A stretch of 7,900 nucleotides of DNA from an uncultured Micromonospora sp. (GTDB lineage Bacteria > Actinomycetota > Actinomycetes > Mycobacteriales > Micromonosporaceae), in the NCBI GenBank assembly GCA_937951935.1, contig CALGAM010000237.1, forward strand, positions 1 through 7,900. The letters are read 5' to 3'. Below are positions 1 to 4,990 of this stretch, piece by piece. Position numbers and translations under genes: made by a program. Under the pieces are notes generated by a model. It worked only from the letters and a program-made list of their open reading frames with translations. It was not told the origin of the DNA and did not search any database. Position 1 is the first letter of the stretch. Every line of letters starts with the position of its first letter.

Positions 1-1764
1 GAGTACGGCCACATCCAGGAAGTCATCGTGCAGAACTTCCGGGCCAAGCCGGACACCGCGATGCGCGGCATGCCCGACGCCGAACTGCACGACCTCGCCG
101 CCACCGTGGCGGTGGCCCGGATCCTGCTCGGGCCGGCGGCGCGGATCCAGGCGCCGCCGAACCTGATCGAGGGCGAGTACGACCTGCTGCTCCGGGCCGG
201 GATCGACGACTGGGGCGGGGTGTCACCGGTGACCCCGGACCACGTCAACCCGGAGCGCCCGTGGCCGCACCTGGACGAACTGGCGGCCCGGACCGCCGCC
301 GCCGGGTTCACGCTGAGTGAACGTCTCACCATCTATCCGGAGTACGTGCGCCGGGGCGAGCCCTGGCTCGACCCTCGGTTGGCGGCACACGTGGCCGCCC
401 TGGCCGACCCGGCGACCGGGCTGGCCCGGGCCGAGGCCCGCCCGGTGGGGCGGCCGTGGCAGGAGCCGGACGACGCCTTCGTGCCGGGTGGTCGGACCGA
501 CCTGCACGCCACCATCGACACCACCGGGCGGACCGGGGACCGGCGCGGTGACTTCGACCACGTCTACGGCGACTGGGCCGAGGTGGCGGCGCGGGTGCCG
601 GTGACGGCGCGCGGGGCCCAGCCCGCGGCTGCCGCCGCGGTGGCCCCCCAGCGGCTCGACAGCGACCTGCGCGCCGGGCTGCGGCTGGCGTCCGAGAACC
701 CCGCGGCGCTGCTGGAACCCCGGCACGAGGCGGCCGCGCTGGCGCTCTTCGGGGCGGACGGGGCGGTCCTGGACGAGGTGTGCCGGATCGCCGACGACGT
801 CCGTCGGGCAGCCGTCGGCGACGACGTGACGTACGTCGTCAACCGCAACATCAACTTCTCCAACGTCTGCTACGTCGGATGTCGGTTCTGCGCCTTCGCC
901 CAGCGGGAGCGGGACGCCGACGCCTACCGGCTGTCGGTGGAGCAGGTCGCCGAACGGGCGGCGGAGGCGTGGACGGTCGGCGCGACCGAGGTGTGTATGC
1001 AGGGCGGCATCGACCCGAAGATGCCGGTGACCGCGTACGCCGACCTGGTGCGGGCGGTGAAGGCCCGGGTACCGGGCATGCACGTGCACGCGTACTCCCC
1101 GATGGAGATCGTCACCGGGGCGGCCAAGGCCGGCGTGTCGGTCCGGGACTGGCTGATCGAACTGCGCGACGCCGGCCTGGACACCATTCCCGGGACGGCG
1201 GCCGAGATTCTCGACGACGAGGTGCGCTGGGTCCTGACCAAGGGCAAACTGCCCACCGCCACCTGGGTCGAGGTGATCACCACCGCCCACGAGCTGGGGA
1301 TCCGGTCCAGCTCCACGATGATGTACGGCCACGTCGACCATCCGCGGCAGTGGCTGGCGCATTTCCGGGTCCTGGCCGGGATCCAGGACCGGACCGGCGG
1401 CTTCACCGAGTTCGTGGCGTTGCCGTTCGTGCACACGAACGCGCCGATCTACCTGGCCGGTATCGCCCGACCCGGTCCCACCTGGCGGGAGAACCGGATC
1501 GTGCACGCGATGGCCCGGTTGCTGCTGCACGGCAGGATCGCCAACATCCAGTGCTCCTGGGTCAAGCTCGGCGACGAGGGCGCGGCGCAGCTGCTCCGCG
1601 GCGGCTGCAACGACCTGGGCGGGACGCTCATGGAGGAGACGATCTCCCGGATGGCGGGTTCGGATCACGGCTCGGCGCGGACGGTGGAGCAGCTCGAACG
1701 GATCGCGGCGGCAGCCGGCAGGCCGGCCCGCCGCCGGACCACGCTGTACGGACGTGTCGGCTGA
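1..1764 (+). CDS. fbiC: FO synthase (CofG/CofH fusion), 5'-truncated by the window edge
   Basis: The frame is open from base 1 and ends at TGA 1762-1764, giving 587 codons. FbiC proteins are about 850 residues, so roughly 270 N-terminal residues, including the first radical-SAM cysteine cluster, lie upstream. Codons 1 to about 160 match the C-terminal part of the CofG half (HIQEVIVQNF near the start). A variable Ala/Pro linker follows, then from about codon 220 a complete CofH half. Its radical-SAM motif CX3CX2C is at codons 290, 294 and 297 (C-YVG-C-RF-C), binding the 4Fe-4S cluster that cleaves SAM. From family knowledge, CofH joins a tyrosine-derived fragment to 5-amino-6-ribitylamino-uracil, and CofG closes the ring to give FO, the F420 chromophore. 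The internal GTG at 28 is not the start, because conserved CofG sequence continues upstream of it. The protein is cytosolic. No convincing terminator follows the stop. Confidence 0.96.
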   Translation, partial: EYGHIQEVIVQNFRAKPDTAMRGMPDAELHDLAATVAVARILLGPAARIQAPPNLIEGEYDLLLRAGIDDWGGVSPVTPDHVNPERPWPHLDELAARTAAAGFTLSERLTIYPEYVRRGEPWLDPRLAAHVAALADPATGLARAEARPVGRPWQEPDDAFVPGGRTDLHATIDTTGRTGDRRGDFDHVYGDWAEVAARVPVTARGAQPAAAAAVAPQRLDSDLRAGLRLASENPAALLEPRHEAAALALFGADGAVLDEVCRIADDVRRAAVGDDVTYVVNRNINFSNVCYVGCRFCAFAQRERDADAYRLSVEQVAERAAEAWTVGATEVCMQGGIDPKMPVTAYADLVRAVKARVPGMHVHAYSPMEIVTGAAKAGVSVRDWLIELRDAGLDTIPGTAAEILDDEVRWVLTKGKLPTATWVEVITTAHELGIRSSSTMMYGHVDHPRQWLAHFRVLAGIQDRTGGFTEFVALPFVHTNAPIYLAGIARPGPTWRENRIVHAMARLLLHGRIANIQCSWVKLGDEGAAQLLRGGCNDLGGTLMEETISRMAGSDHGSARTVEQLERIAAAAGRPARRRTTLYGRVG

Positions 1765-1939
1765 CCCGAGGTCGGGGACCCCGCGGACCGGGGCACCCGG
1801 GTTCGGCCGGGCGTCACGGCTCGCCACGCCGGATTTCCGAACCAACTCGCCGGGCGTGCGTTACCCGTACCGGGTCTGAATCGATAGGCCCGGGTGCGAG
1901 GCCGAGATGACTCGACACTCGTCCGGGCACGCGGTAGGG

Positions 1940-1949
1940 GTGACCTCAC
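1940..1949. promoter_or_regulatory. Candidate operator GTGA-CC-TCAC upstream of whiB
   Basis: GTGA (1940-1943) and TCAC (1946-1949) form an exact inverted repeat with a 2-base spacer, 14 bases upstream of the putative -35 box of whiB. The half-sites resemble the AGTGA-n-TCACC arrangement once proposed for BldD in Streptomyces, and BldD is known there to control whiB. The exact reverse complement recurs at 3118-3127, and a zero-spacer version lies at 3045-3054. The repeat is seen directly; the regulator is a guess. Confidence 0.3.
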
Positions 1950-1963
1950 ATAGCAGGTTCAGC

Positions 1964-1993
1964 TTGACGACGCACGTATGACACGCGTGTAAT
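1964..1993 (+). promoter_or_regulatory. Candidate sigma-70-type promoter of whiB
   Basis: TTGACG (1964-1969) matches the -35 consensus at five of six positions. After 18 bases, TGTAAT (1988-1993) matches the -10 consensus at five of six. Transcription would start near 1998-2001, leaving a leader of about 110 bases before whiB. The 10-base perfect palindrome ACACGCGTGT (1981-1990) overlaps the first three bases of the -10 box and could be an operator. It is the best vegetative-type promoter I see in the window. Confidence 0.55.
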
Positions 1994-2067
1994 TTCAGTG
2001 GGGTTGTTCGTACGGAGCGCATCAAATCGCTACCGGGCGGACAAACACGCCTTCCGCGTGGGGGGTT

Positions 2068-2091
2068 GCGCCGGCGTCCACACGCCGGTGC
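2068..2091 (+). promoter_or_regulatory. Stem-loop in the whiB leader, just upstream of the ribosome binding site
   Basis: Bases 2068-2077 pair with 2082-2091 to give a 10-base-pair stem (nine Watson-Crick pairs plus one G-U) closing a CCAC tetraloop. A U-G pair (2067/2092) could extend it. The stem ends five bases before the AAGGAGG Shine-Dalgarno (2097-2103), so it could affect ribosome access, mRNA stability or premature termination. There is no U-tract, so a classical intrinsic terminator is unlikely. The structure is seen in the sequence; any regulatory role is inferred. Confidence 0.45.
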
Positions 2092-2110
2092 GCGAGAAGG
2101 AGGCAACTGG

Positions 2111-2368
2111 ATGGACGGCCGACTCGAGGTGGCCGACCTACTCGGAGACGCGCCGGAGTGGCAGGAGCGTGCGTTGTGCTCGCAGACCGACCCGGAGGCG
2201 TTCTTTCCCGAGAAGGGGGGTTCCACCCGCGAGGCGAAGCGAATCTGCTCCCGCTGTGAGGTCAAGACCGAGTGCCTGGAGTACGCGCTCGGGCATGACG
2301 AACGGTTCGGCATCTGGGGCGGGTTGTCCGAGCGCGAACGACGCAAGCTGAAGCGTCGGGTCGCCTGA
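2111..2368 (+). CDS. whiB: WhiB-family iron-sulfur transcriptional regulator (WhiB/WhmD/WhiB2 type)
   Basis: This is a complete 85-residue protein. The four cluster cysteines are C23, C46, C49 and C55 (C-X22-C-X2-C-X5-C), expected to ligate a 4Fe-4S cluster. The G[I/V]WGG turn is at 67-71 (GIWGG), followed by a basic tail (RERRKLKRR) for DNA contact. The DPEAFFPEKGGSTREAK block after C23 and the ECLEYAL and DERFGIWGG segments are characteristic of the Streptomyces WhiB / mycobacterial WhmD (WhiB2) group rather than WblE/WhiB1. Members act with the housekeeping sigma factor and, in Streptomyces, with WhiA to switch on sporulation septation and cell-division genes. Start ATG 2111 is chosen because AAGGAGG lies seven bases upstream; a TTG at 2066 would add residues unlike the family. 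The gene appears monocistronic, with its own promoter and a convergent terminator. Confidence 0.96.
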   Translation: MDGRLEVADLLGDAPEWQERALCSQTDPEAFFPEKGGSTREAKRICSRCEVKTECLEYALGHDERFGIWGGLSERERRKLKRRVA

Positions 2369-2377
2369 GCTGGCGAC

Positions 2378-2405
2378 GACCCGGGTGGTGGGGGCCGCCC
2401 GGGTC
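2378..2405. terminator. Convergent stem-loop between whiB and the metallopeptidase-family gene
   Basis: Bases 2378-2388 (GACCCGGGTGG) pair with 2395-2405 (CCGCCCGGGTC): an 11-base-pair stem with one G-U pair and a 6-base G-rich loop. It fills most of the 35-base gap between the two convergent stop codons and could serve both strands. Its right arm covers the first two bases of the minus-strand stop triplet (2404-2406). There is no U-tract on either strand, as is common for actinomycete terminators. Confidence 0.6.
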
Positions 2406-2853
2406 AGGCCAGTTCGTCGGGATCGATGCCGAGGAGATTCGCCACCTGCTCGATGATCACGTCGTGCACCAGGTCGGCGAGATCATCGCGGTCGATGGCC
2501 CGGAACTCGAGCGGCCGGCGATAGAGCACGATCCTCGGCGGCACCTCGTGTCGGCCGGGGCGACCGGGCAGGAGTCGGGCCAGCGGGACCTCCCCGTCCT
2601 CGAGGACGTCGGAGTCGTACACGTTCAGCTCCGGCGGGACGTCCTCGACCGCGAACTCGACGCCGGCCAGCTCCTTGGCGAACCGGCGTTCGAGGGTCTC
2701 CACCGTGTCCAGCACGAGATCGTCGAATATCTCGGACTTGGTCCTCGCGAGCGGCACGGTGGCCGGGACCAGGCGCCCGCGTAGGCCCCGGCCGTGCCGG
2801 TCACGGCGAGTCCGACGCCCGTTGCCCGGGCGACGGTTCTCCGGACTGGTCAT
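2404..2853 (-). CDS. Zincin-like 'metallopeptidase family' protein with degenerate metal site
   Basis: This is a 149-residue protein. Start ATG at 2853-2851 is preceded on its strand by a purine-rich GGGGGTGGAG. The frame stays open upstream to about 3078, but that extension is low-complexity Arg/Pro/Gly and not family-like. Residues 1-30 are basic and probably disordered. Residues 37-149 follow the small zincin fold (Pfam zincin_1/DUF1025): a helix with FDDLVLDTVETLE, the strand VEFAVEDVP, then PPRIVLYRRPLE (105-116) and a final helix ending LLGIDPDEL. In active members the last helix carries HExxH. Here the aligned residues are I134-E135-Q136-V137-A138, so both histidines are gone and only the glutamate remains. 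It is therefore probably not a zinc protease. No signal peptide is evident. As I recall it, the mycobacterial Rv3259 sits in the same place next to whiB2. The function is unknown. Confidence 0.88.
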   Translation of the reverse strand: MTSPENRRPGNGRRTRRDRHGRGLRGRLVPATVPLARTKSEIFDDLVLDTVETLERRFAKELAGVEFAVEDVPPELNVYDSDVLEDGEVPLARLLPGRPGRHEVPPRIVLYRRPLEFRAIDRDDLADLVHDVIIEQVANLLGIDPDELA

Positions 2854-3044
2854 CTCCACCCCCGCTTCACTCGGTGAGGGCGTGCCGCCCCGACGACAGG
2901 GTAGCCCCGGGCAGGTCGGGGTCGATCGGTGGATTCGGCCGTGTCGGAGCGGGTCGCCCGGGGTCGGGCCGGGCCCCGCCGACCGCCGCGACCGGCCGAC
3001 GTGTCGCGCGGCCCGCCGGCCGCCGTCGCGTCGCGGTTCCGAAC

Positions 3045-3054
3045 TGTGATCACA
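3045..3054. promoter_or_regulatory. Perfect palindrome TGTGATCACA, candidate operator
   Basis: TGTGATCACA is an exact 10-base palindrome. Ignoring one non-matching pair (3044/3055), symmetry continues to 3042-3057. It is the most AT-rich spot between two divergent genes, which suits an operator serving one or both. The two half-sites abut, so it is not an E. coli-type CRP site, which needs a 6-base spacer. GntR-type and BldD-like proteins bind related short palindromes. The same 8-base core also occurs by codon chance inside fbiC (1273-1280). Confidence 0.35.
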
Positions 3055-3105
3055 CTTATCGGCGTGTCGCAGGCCCAAGCGGGGCCATGAAGCCGGTAAT
3101 GGCGA

Positions 3106-3111
3106 TACCGT
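3106..3111 (+). promoter_or_regulatory. Candidate -10 box for leaderless DUF3499 transcript
   Basis: TACCGT fits the actinobacterial TAnnnT -10 pattern and ends six bases before GTG 3118. The transcript would then begin at or next to the start codon. This agrees with the lack of any Shine-Dalgarno sequence upstream of that start. No good -35 box is seen. A TAnnnT match alone is common, so support is modest. Confidence 0.35.
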
Positions 3112-3117
3112 GCCGCC

Positions 3118-3489
3118 GTGAGGTCACCACGGCGTTGCTCCCGCAACGGCTGCCCCCGACCGGCCGTCGCCACGCTGACCTATGTCTACAACGAGTCGAC
3201 GGCCGTGGTCGGCCCCCTCGCCGCCTTCGCTGAGCCGCACACGTACGATCTCTGCGAGCCGCATGCCCGGAATCTGACAGCTCCGCGGGGCTGGGAGGTG
3301 GTCCGGCACGAGGGCGAGTTCGAGCCCCCGCCCCCGACCACCGACGATCTCGTGGCACTCGCCGAGGCGGTTCGCGAGGCGGCCCGCCCGGCGCCGCCCC
3401 GTCCGCCCGAAGAGGCGCAGACCGATCCGCACACCGCTCAACAGACCGGTCGGCGTGGCCACCTGCGGGTCATTCCCCCCAGCTACTGA
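3118..3489 (+). CDS. DUF3499 family protein, probable metal-binding, function unknown
   Basis: This is a 123-residue protein. The frame upstream is closed by TAA at 3097-3099 with no other start between, so GTG 3118 is the start unless translation begins further inside. The conserved N-terminal domain (1 to about 62) has PRRCSRNGC, then AVATLTYVY, STAVVGPLA, DLCEPHA and the signature APRGWEVVRHEG. C7, C12, C46 and H49 form a CX4C...CX2H set that could bind zinc. A short helix follows (DDLVALAEAVREAA, 75-88), then a Pro/Glu-rich variable stretch, and the conserved tail GRRGHLRVIP. No signal peptide or membrane segment is present. From memory it corresponds to mycobacterial Rv3258c, which also sits by the metallopeptidase-family gene and whiB2. 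No biochemical role is established; the zinc site is inferred from residue spacing. Confidence 0.88.
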   Translation: MRSPRRCSRNGCPRPAVATLTYVYNESTAVVGPLAAFAEPHTYDLCEPHARNLTAPRGWEVVRHEGEFEPPPPTTDDLVALAEAVREAARPAPPRPPEEAQTDPHTAQQTGRRGHLRVIPPSY

Positions 3490-3795
3490 CGCCACGCGGC
3501 GGCGACGTGCCTGCCGCTCGGGCCCGCCCGCCGCTCGCGTCTCCGTGCCCGCCGTTCGGCCTCCGCCCGGCGAAGCGACACCTCCTGCCCGCGTCACCGG
3601 CAGGTTGGGCGGGGCAGCCCGGAGCCCTGCCCGGACAACCGGTGCCGCGGTGGCCGCCGTCACGGCGATACCCGTTCGTGGTTTCCGCTGCGCGCATGCC
3701 AGGATCAGCACTCGACCGAACCTGACGCGACGCCTCCGGCCAGCGGGCCGACTCGCGTTTCCACCCCGTCGGCGCGACCTGCGAGGAGCCGCCTC
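3490..3795. other. Intergenic region upstream of the pot operon
   Basis: These 306 bases hold no gene I can support; the plus-strand frames here are Arg/Pro/Ala-rich and lack a family-like pattern or ribosome binding site. The region contains the imperfect inverted repeat at 3603-3640. A weak extended -10-like element, TGC-CAGGAT (3697-3705), would start a transcript near 3712, about 85 bases before potD, but no -35 box accompanies it. The ribosome binding site of potD, GAGGAG (3783-3788), is clear. Confidence 0.55.
3603..3640. repeat. Imperfect inverted repeat (stem-loop) between DUF3499 and potD
   Basis: GGTTG (3603-3607) pairs with CAACC (3636-3640), and GGGCAG (3612-3617) with CTGCCC (3627-3632). 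They are separated by an asymmetric internal loop (4 and 3 bases), and the apical loop is 9 bases. The outer pairs include A-T pairs, which makes chance in this GC-rich DNA a little less likely. It could end the DUF3499 transcript or act in the potD leader or control region. It has no U-tract. Confidence 0.35.
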
Positions 3796-4989
3796 ATGCG
3801 CACCCGTCCCCACCCCCTGACGCCTCTTCCTCGTCGTACCCTGCTGCGCGGCCTGACCGGCTCGGCGGCACTGTTGGCCACCGGCGCCCTGCTCGGCGCC
3901 TGCGGCACCAGGGGAGCCCGGCAGACCGCGGCGAGCTGCGTCAGCGAGGATCTCTCCGCCACGGAGAAGACCCTCGCCTTCTCCAACTGGCCCCAGTACC
4001 TCGACGTGGCCGAGGACAACGAGTCGAGGCGGCCGACCCTGGAGGCGTTCCAGGCCCGCACCGGCATCCAGGTGACGTACACCGAGGACATCAACGACAA
4101 CAACGAGTTCTTCGGCAAGATCCAGCCCCAGCTCGCCGCCTGCGAGCCGATCGGCCGGGACATCATCGTGCTCAGCGACTGGATGGCGGCCCGGATGATC
4201 AATCTGGGCTGGGTGCAGCGCCTCGACCCGGCCCGGATGCCGAACGTCGGGCGGAACCTGCTGCCGTCGCTGCGCACCCGCGCGTACGACCGGGAGAACG
4301 TCCTGGCCATTCCGTGGCAGTGTGGCCTGGCCGGGCTGGCGTACAACGGGAAGGTGACCACGGAGGTACGCACCGTCGACGAGCTGCTCACCCGTCCCGA
4401 CCTGAAGGGCCGGGTGACCGTGCTCAGCGAGATGCGCGACACGATCGGGCTGATCCTGGCGGCGAACGGGCACGACCCGGCGAACTTCACCGACGCGCAG
4501 TTCGACGAGGCGCTGGCCAAGCTGAAACGGGCCGTCGACAGCGGACAGATCCGCCGCTTCACCGGCAACGACTACGCCCCCGAGCTGGCCCGGGGCGACA
4601 TCGCGGCCTGCATGGCCTGGTCCGGCGACGTGATCCAGCTCACCGCGAAGGACGAGCGGATCAGGTTCGTGGCACCGGAGTCCGGGGCGCTGCTCTACTC
4701 CGACGACATGCTGGTGCCGATCCGTGCGAGCCACCGGGCGAACGCCGAGGCGCTGATCGACTACTACTACGAGCCGGCGGTCGCCGCCCAGCTGGCGGCG
4801 TACGTCAACTACATCTGTCCGGTGCAGGGGGCCCAGGCCGAGATGGAGAAGATCGATCCGGAGTTGGCGAGGAACCCCCTGATCTTCCCGGACGAGGCGG
4901 TGCAGGCCCGGTGGACGACGTTCATGACGCTCAGCGAGGCGCAGGAGCGCGCGTACGAGTCGAAGTTCCAGCAGGTCATGGGGGGTTAG
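3796..4989 (+). CDS. potD: Polyamine-type ABC transporter substrate-binding lipoprotein
   Basis: This is a 397-residue protein. ATG 3796 lies seven bases after GAGGAG. The N-terminus has a twin-arginine-like motif, PRRTLLRG (R13-R14), a hydrophobic stretch (20-33) and the lipobox LGAC (33-36). The mature protein should be exported, probably by Tat, and anchored at C36 through lipid. Residues from about 58 form a type-2 periplasmic-binding fold of the PotD/PotF class. Aligned from memory with E. coli PotD, W65 and Y68 (FSNWPQY), E212 and D215 (SEMRDT), W275 (CMAWSGD) and D303 fall at polyamine-contact positions; one Trp position is Tyr here (Y301). This supports a polyamine or similar cationic ligand without proving it. 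It is the first gene of a potDABC operon, one base before potA. In E. coli the order is potABCD. Confidence 0.92.
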   Translation: MRTRPHPLTPLPRRTLLRGLTGSAALLATGALLGACGTRGARQTAASCVSEDLSATEKTLAFSNWPQYLDVAEDNESRRPTLEAFQARTGIQVTYTEDINDNNEFFGKIQPQLAACEPIGRDIIVLSDWMAARMINLGWVQRLDPARMPNVGRNLLPSLRTRAYDRENVLAIPWQCGLAGLAYNGKVTTEVRTVDELLTRPDLKGRVTVLSEMRDTIGLILAANGHDPANFTDAQFDEALAKLKRAVDSGQIRRFTGNDYAPELARGDIAACMAWSGDVIQLTAKDERIRFVAPESGALLYSDDMLVPIRASHRANAEALIDYYYEPAVAAQLAAYVNYICPVQGAQAEMEKIDPELARNPLIFPDEAVQARWTTFMTLSEAQERAYESKFQQVMGG

Positions 4990-4990
4990 C

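Larger units (their letters stand above)
1765..2110. other. fbiC-whiB intergenic control region
   Basis: This 346-base stretch has no credible gene. The first 100 bases are GC-rich, with only short potential stems such as CCCGG/CCGGG at 1796-1811. The palindrome ACCCG-TAC-CGGGT lies at 1863-1875. From about 1900 the composition becomes more AT-rich and holds the candidate whiB operators and promoter. A leader of about 110 bases follows, ending in a strong stem-loop and the Shine-Dalgarno sequence of whiB. The pentamer GACAC, the core bound by the WhiB partner WhiA in Streptomyces, occurs at 1914-1918 and 1980-1984, but a pentamer is weak evidence. A GTG-started frame at 1998-2351 overlaps whiB out of frame and looks non-coding. 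Confidence 0.7.
2854..3117. other. Divergent intergenic region between the metallopeptidase-family gene and DUF3499
   Basis: These 264 bases separate two divergently transcribed genes, so both promoters should lie here. Most of it is very GC-rich with many possible short stems, for example GGTCGG 2962-2967 with CCGACC 2979-2984. The exception is a small AT-richer island at about 3037-3060, which contains a palindrome. Only the putative -10 box of the DUF3499 gene can be suggested; no clear minus-strand promoter is seen. Confidence 0.6.

Noticed and set aside
1773..1811. fbiC terminator in the GC-rich stretch after the stop
   Set aside because: Only 4- to 5-base-pair stems can be formed, with no U-tract, and similar ones occur by chance throughout this DNA.
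223..1845. 540-residue open frame on the minus strand opposite fbiC
   Set aside because: It is an antisense shadow of a strongly conserved gene in GC-rich DNA. The translation is Gly/Arg/His/Pro-rich with no recognisable domain.
1998..2351. Plus-strand frame from GTG 1998, which lies about where the whiB transcript may start
   Set aside because: A leaderless start would be possible, but the frame overlaps whiB out of register for most of its length and its Arg/Ser-rich translation resembles no family.
3045..3054. CRP-type binding site, because of TGTGA and TCACA
   Set aside because: CRP sites need six bases between the half-sites; here they abut, so this is some other palindrome if it is functional.
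2854..3078. 75-residue N-terminal extension of the metallopeptidase-family protein
   Set aside because: The extension is low-complexity and unlike the family, whereas ATG 2853 has a purine-rich ribosome binding region just upstream.
3455..3820. 121-residue plus-strand frame bridging DUF3499 and potD
   Set aside because: It overlaps both genes out of frame, has no ribosome binding site, and is Arg/Pro/Ala-rich without a pattern.
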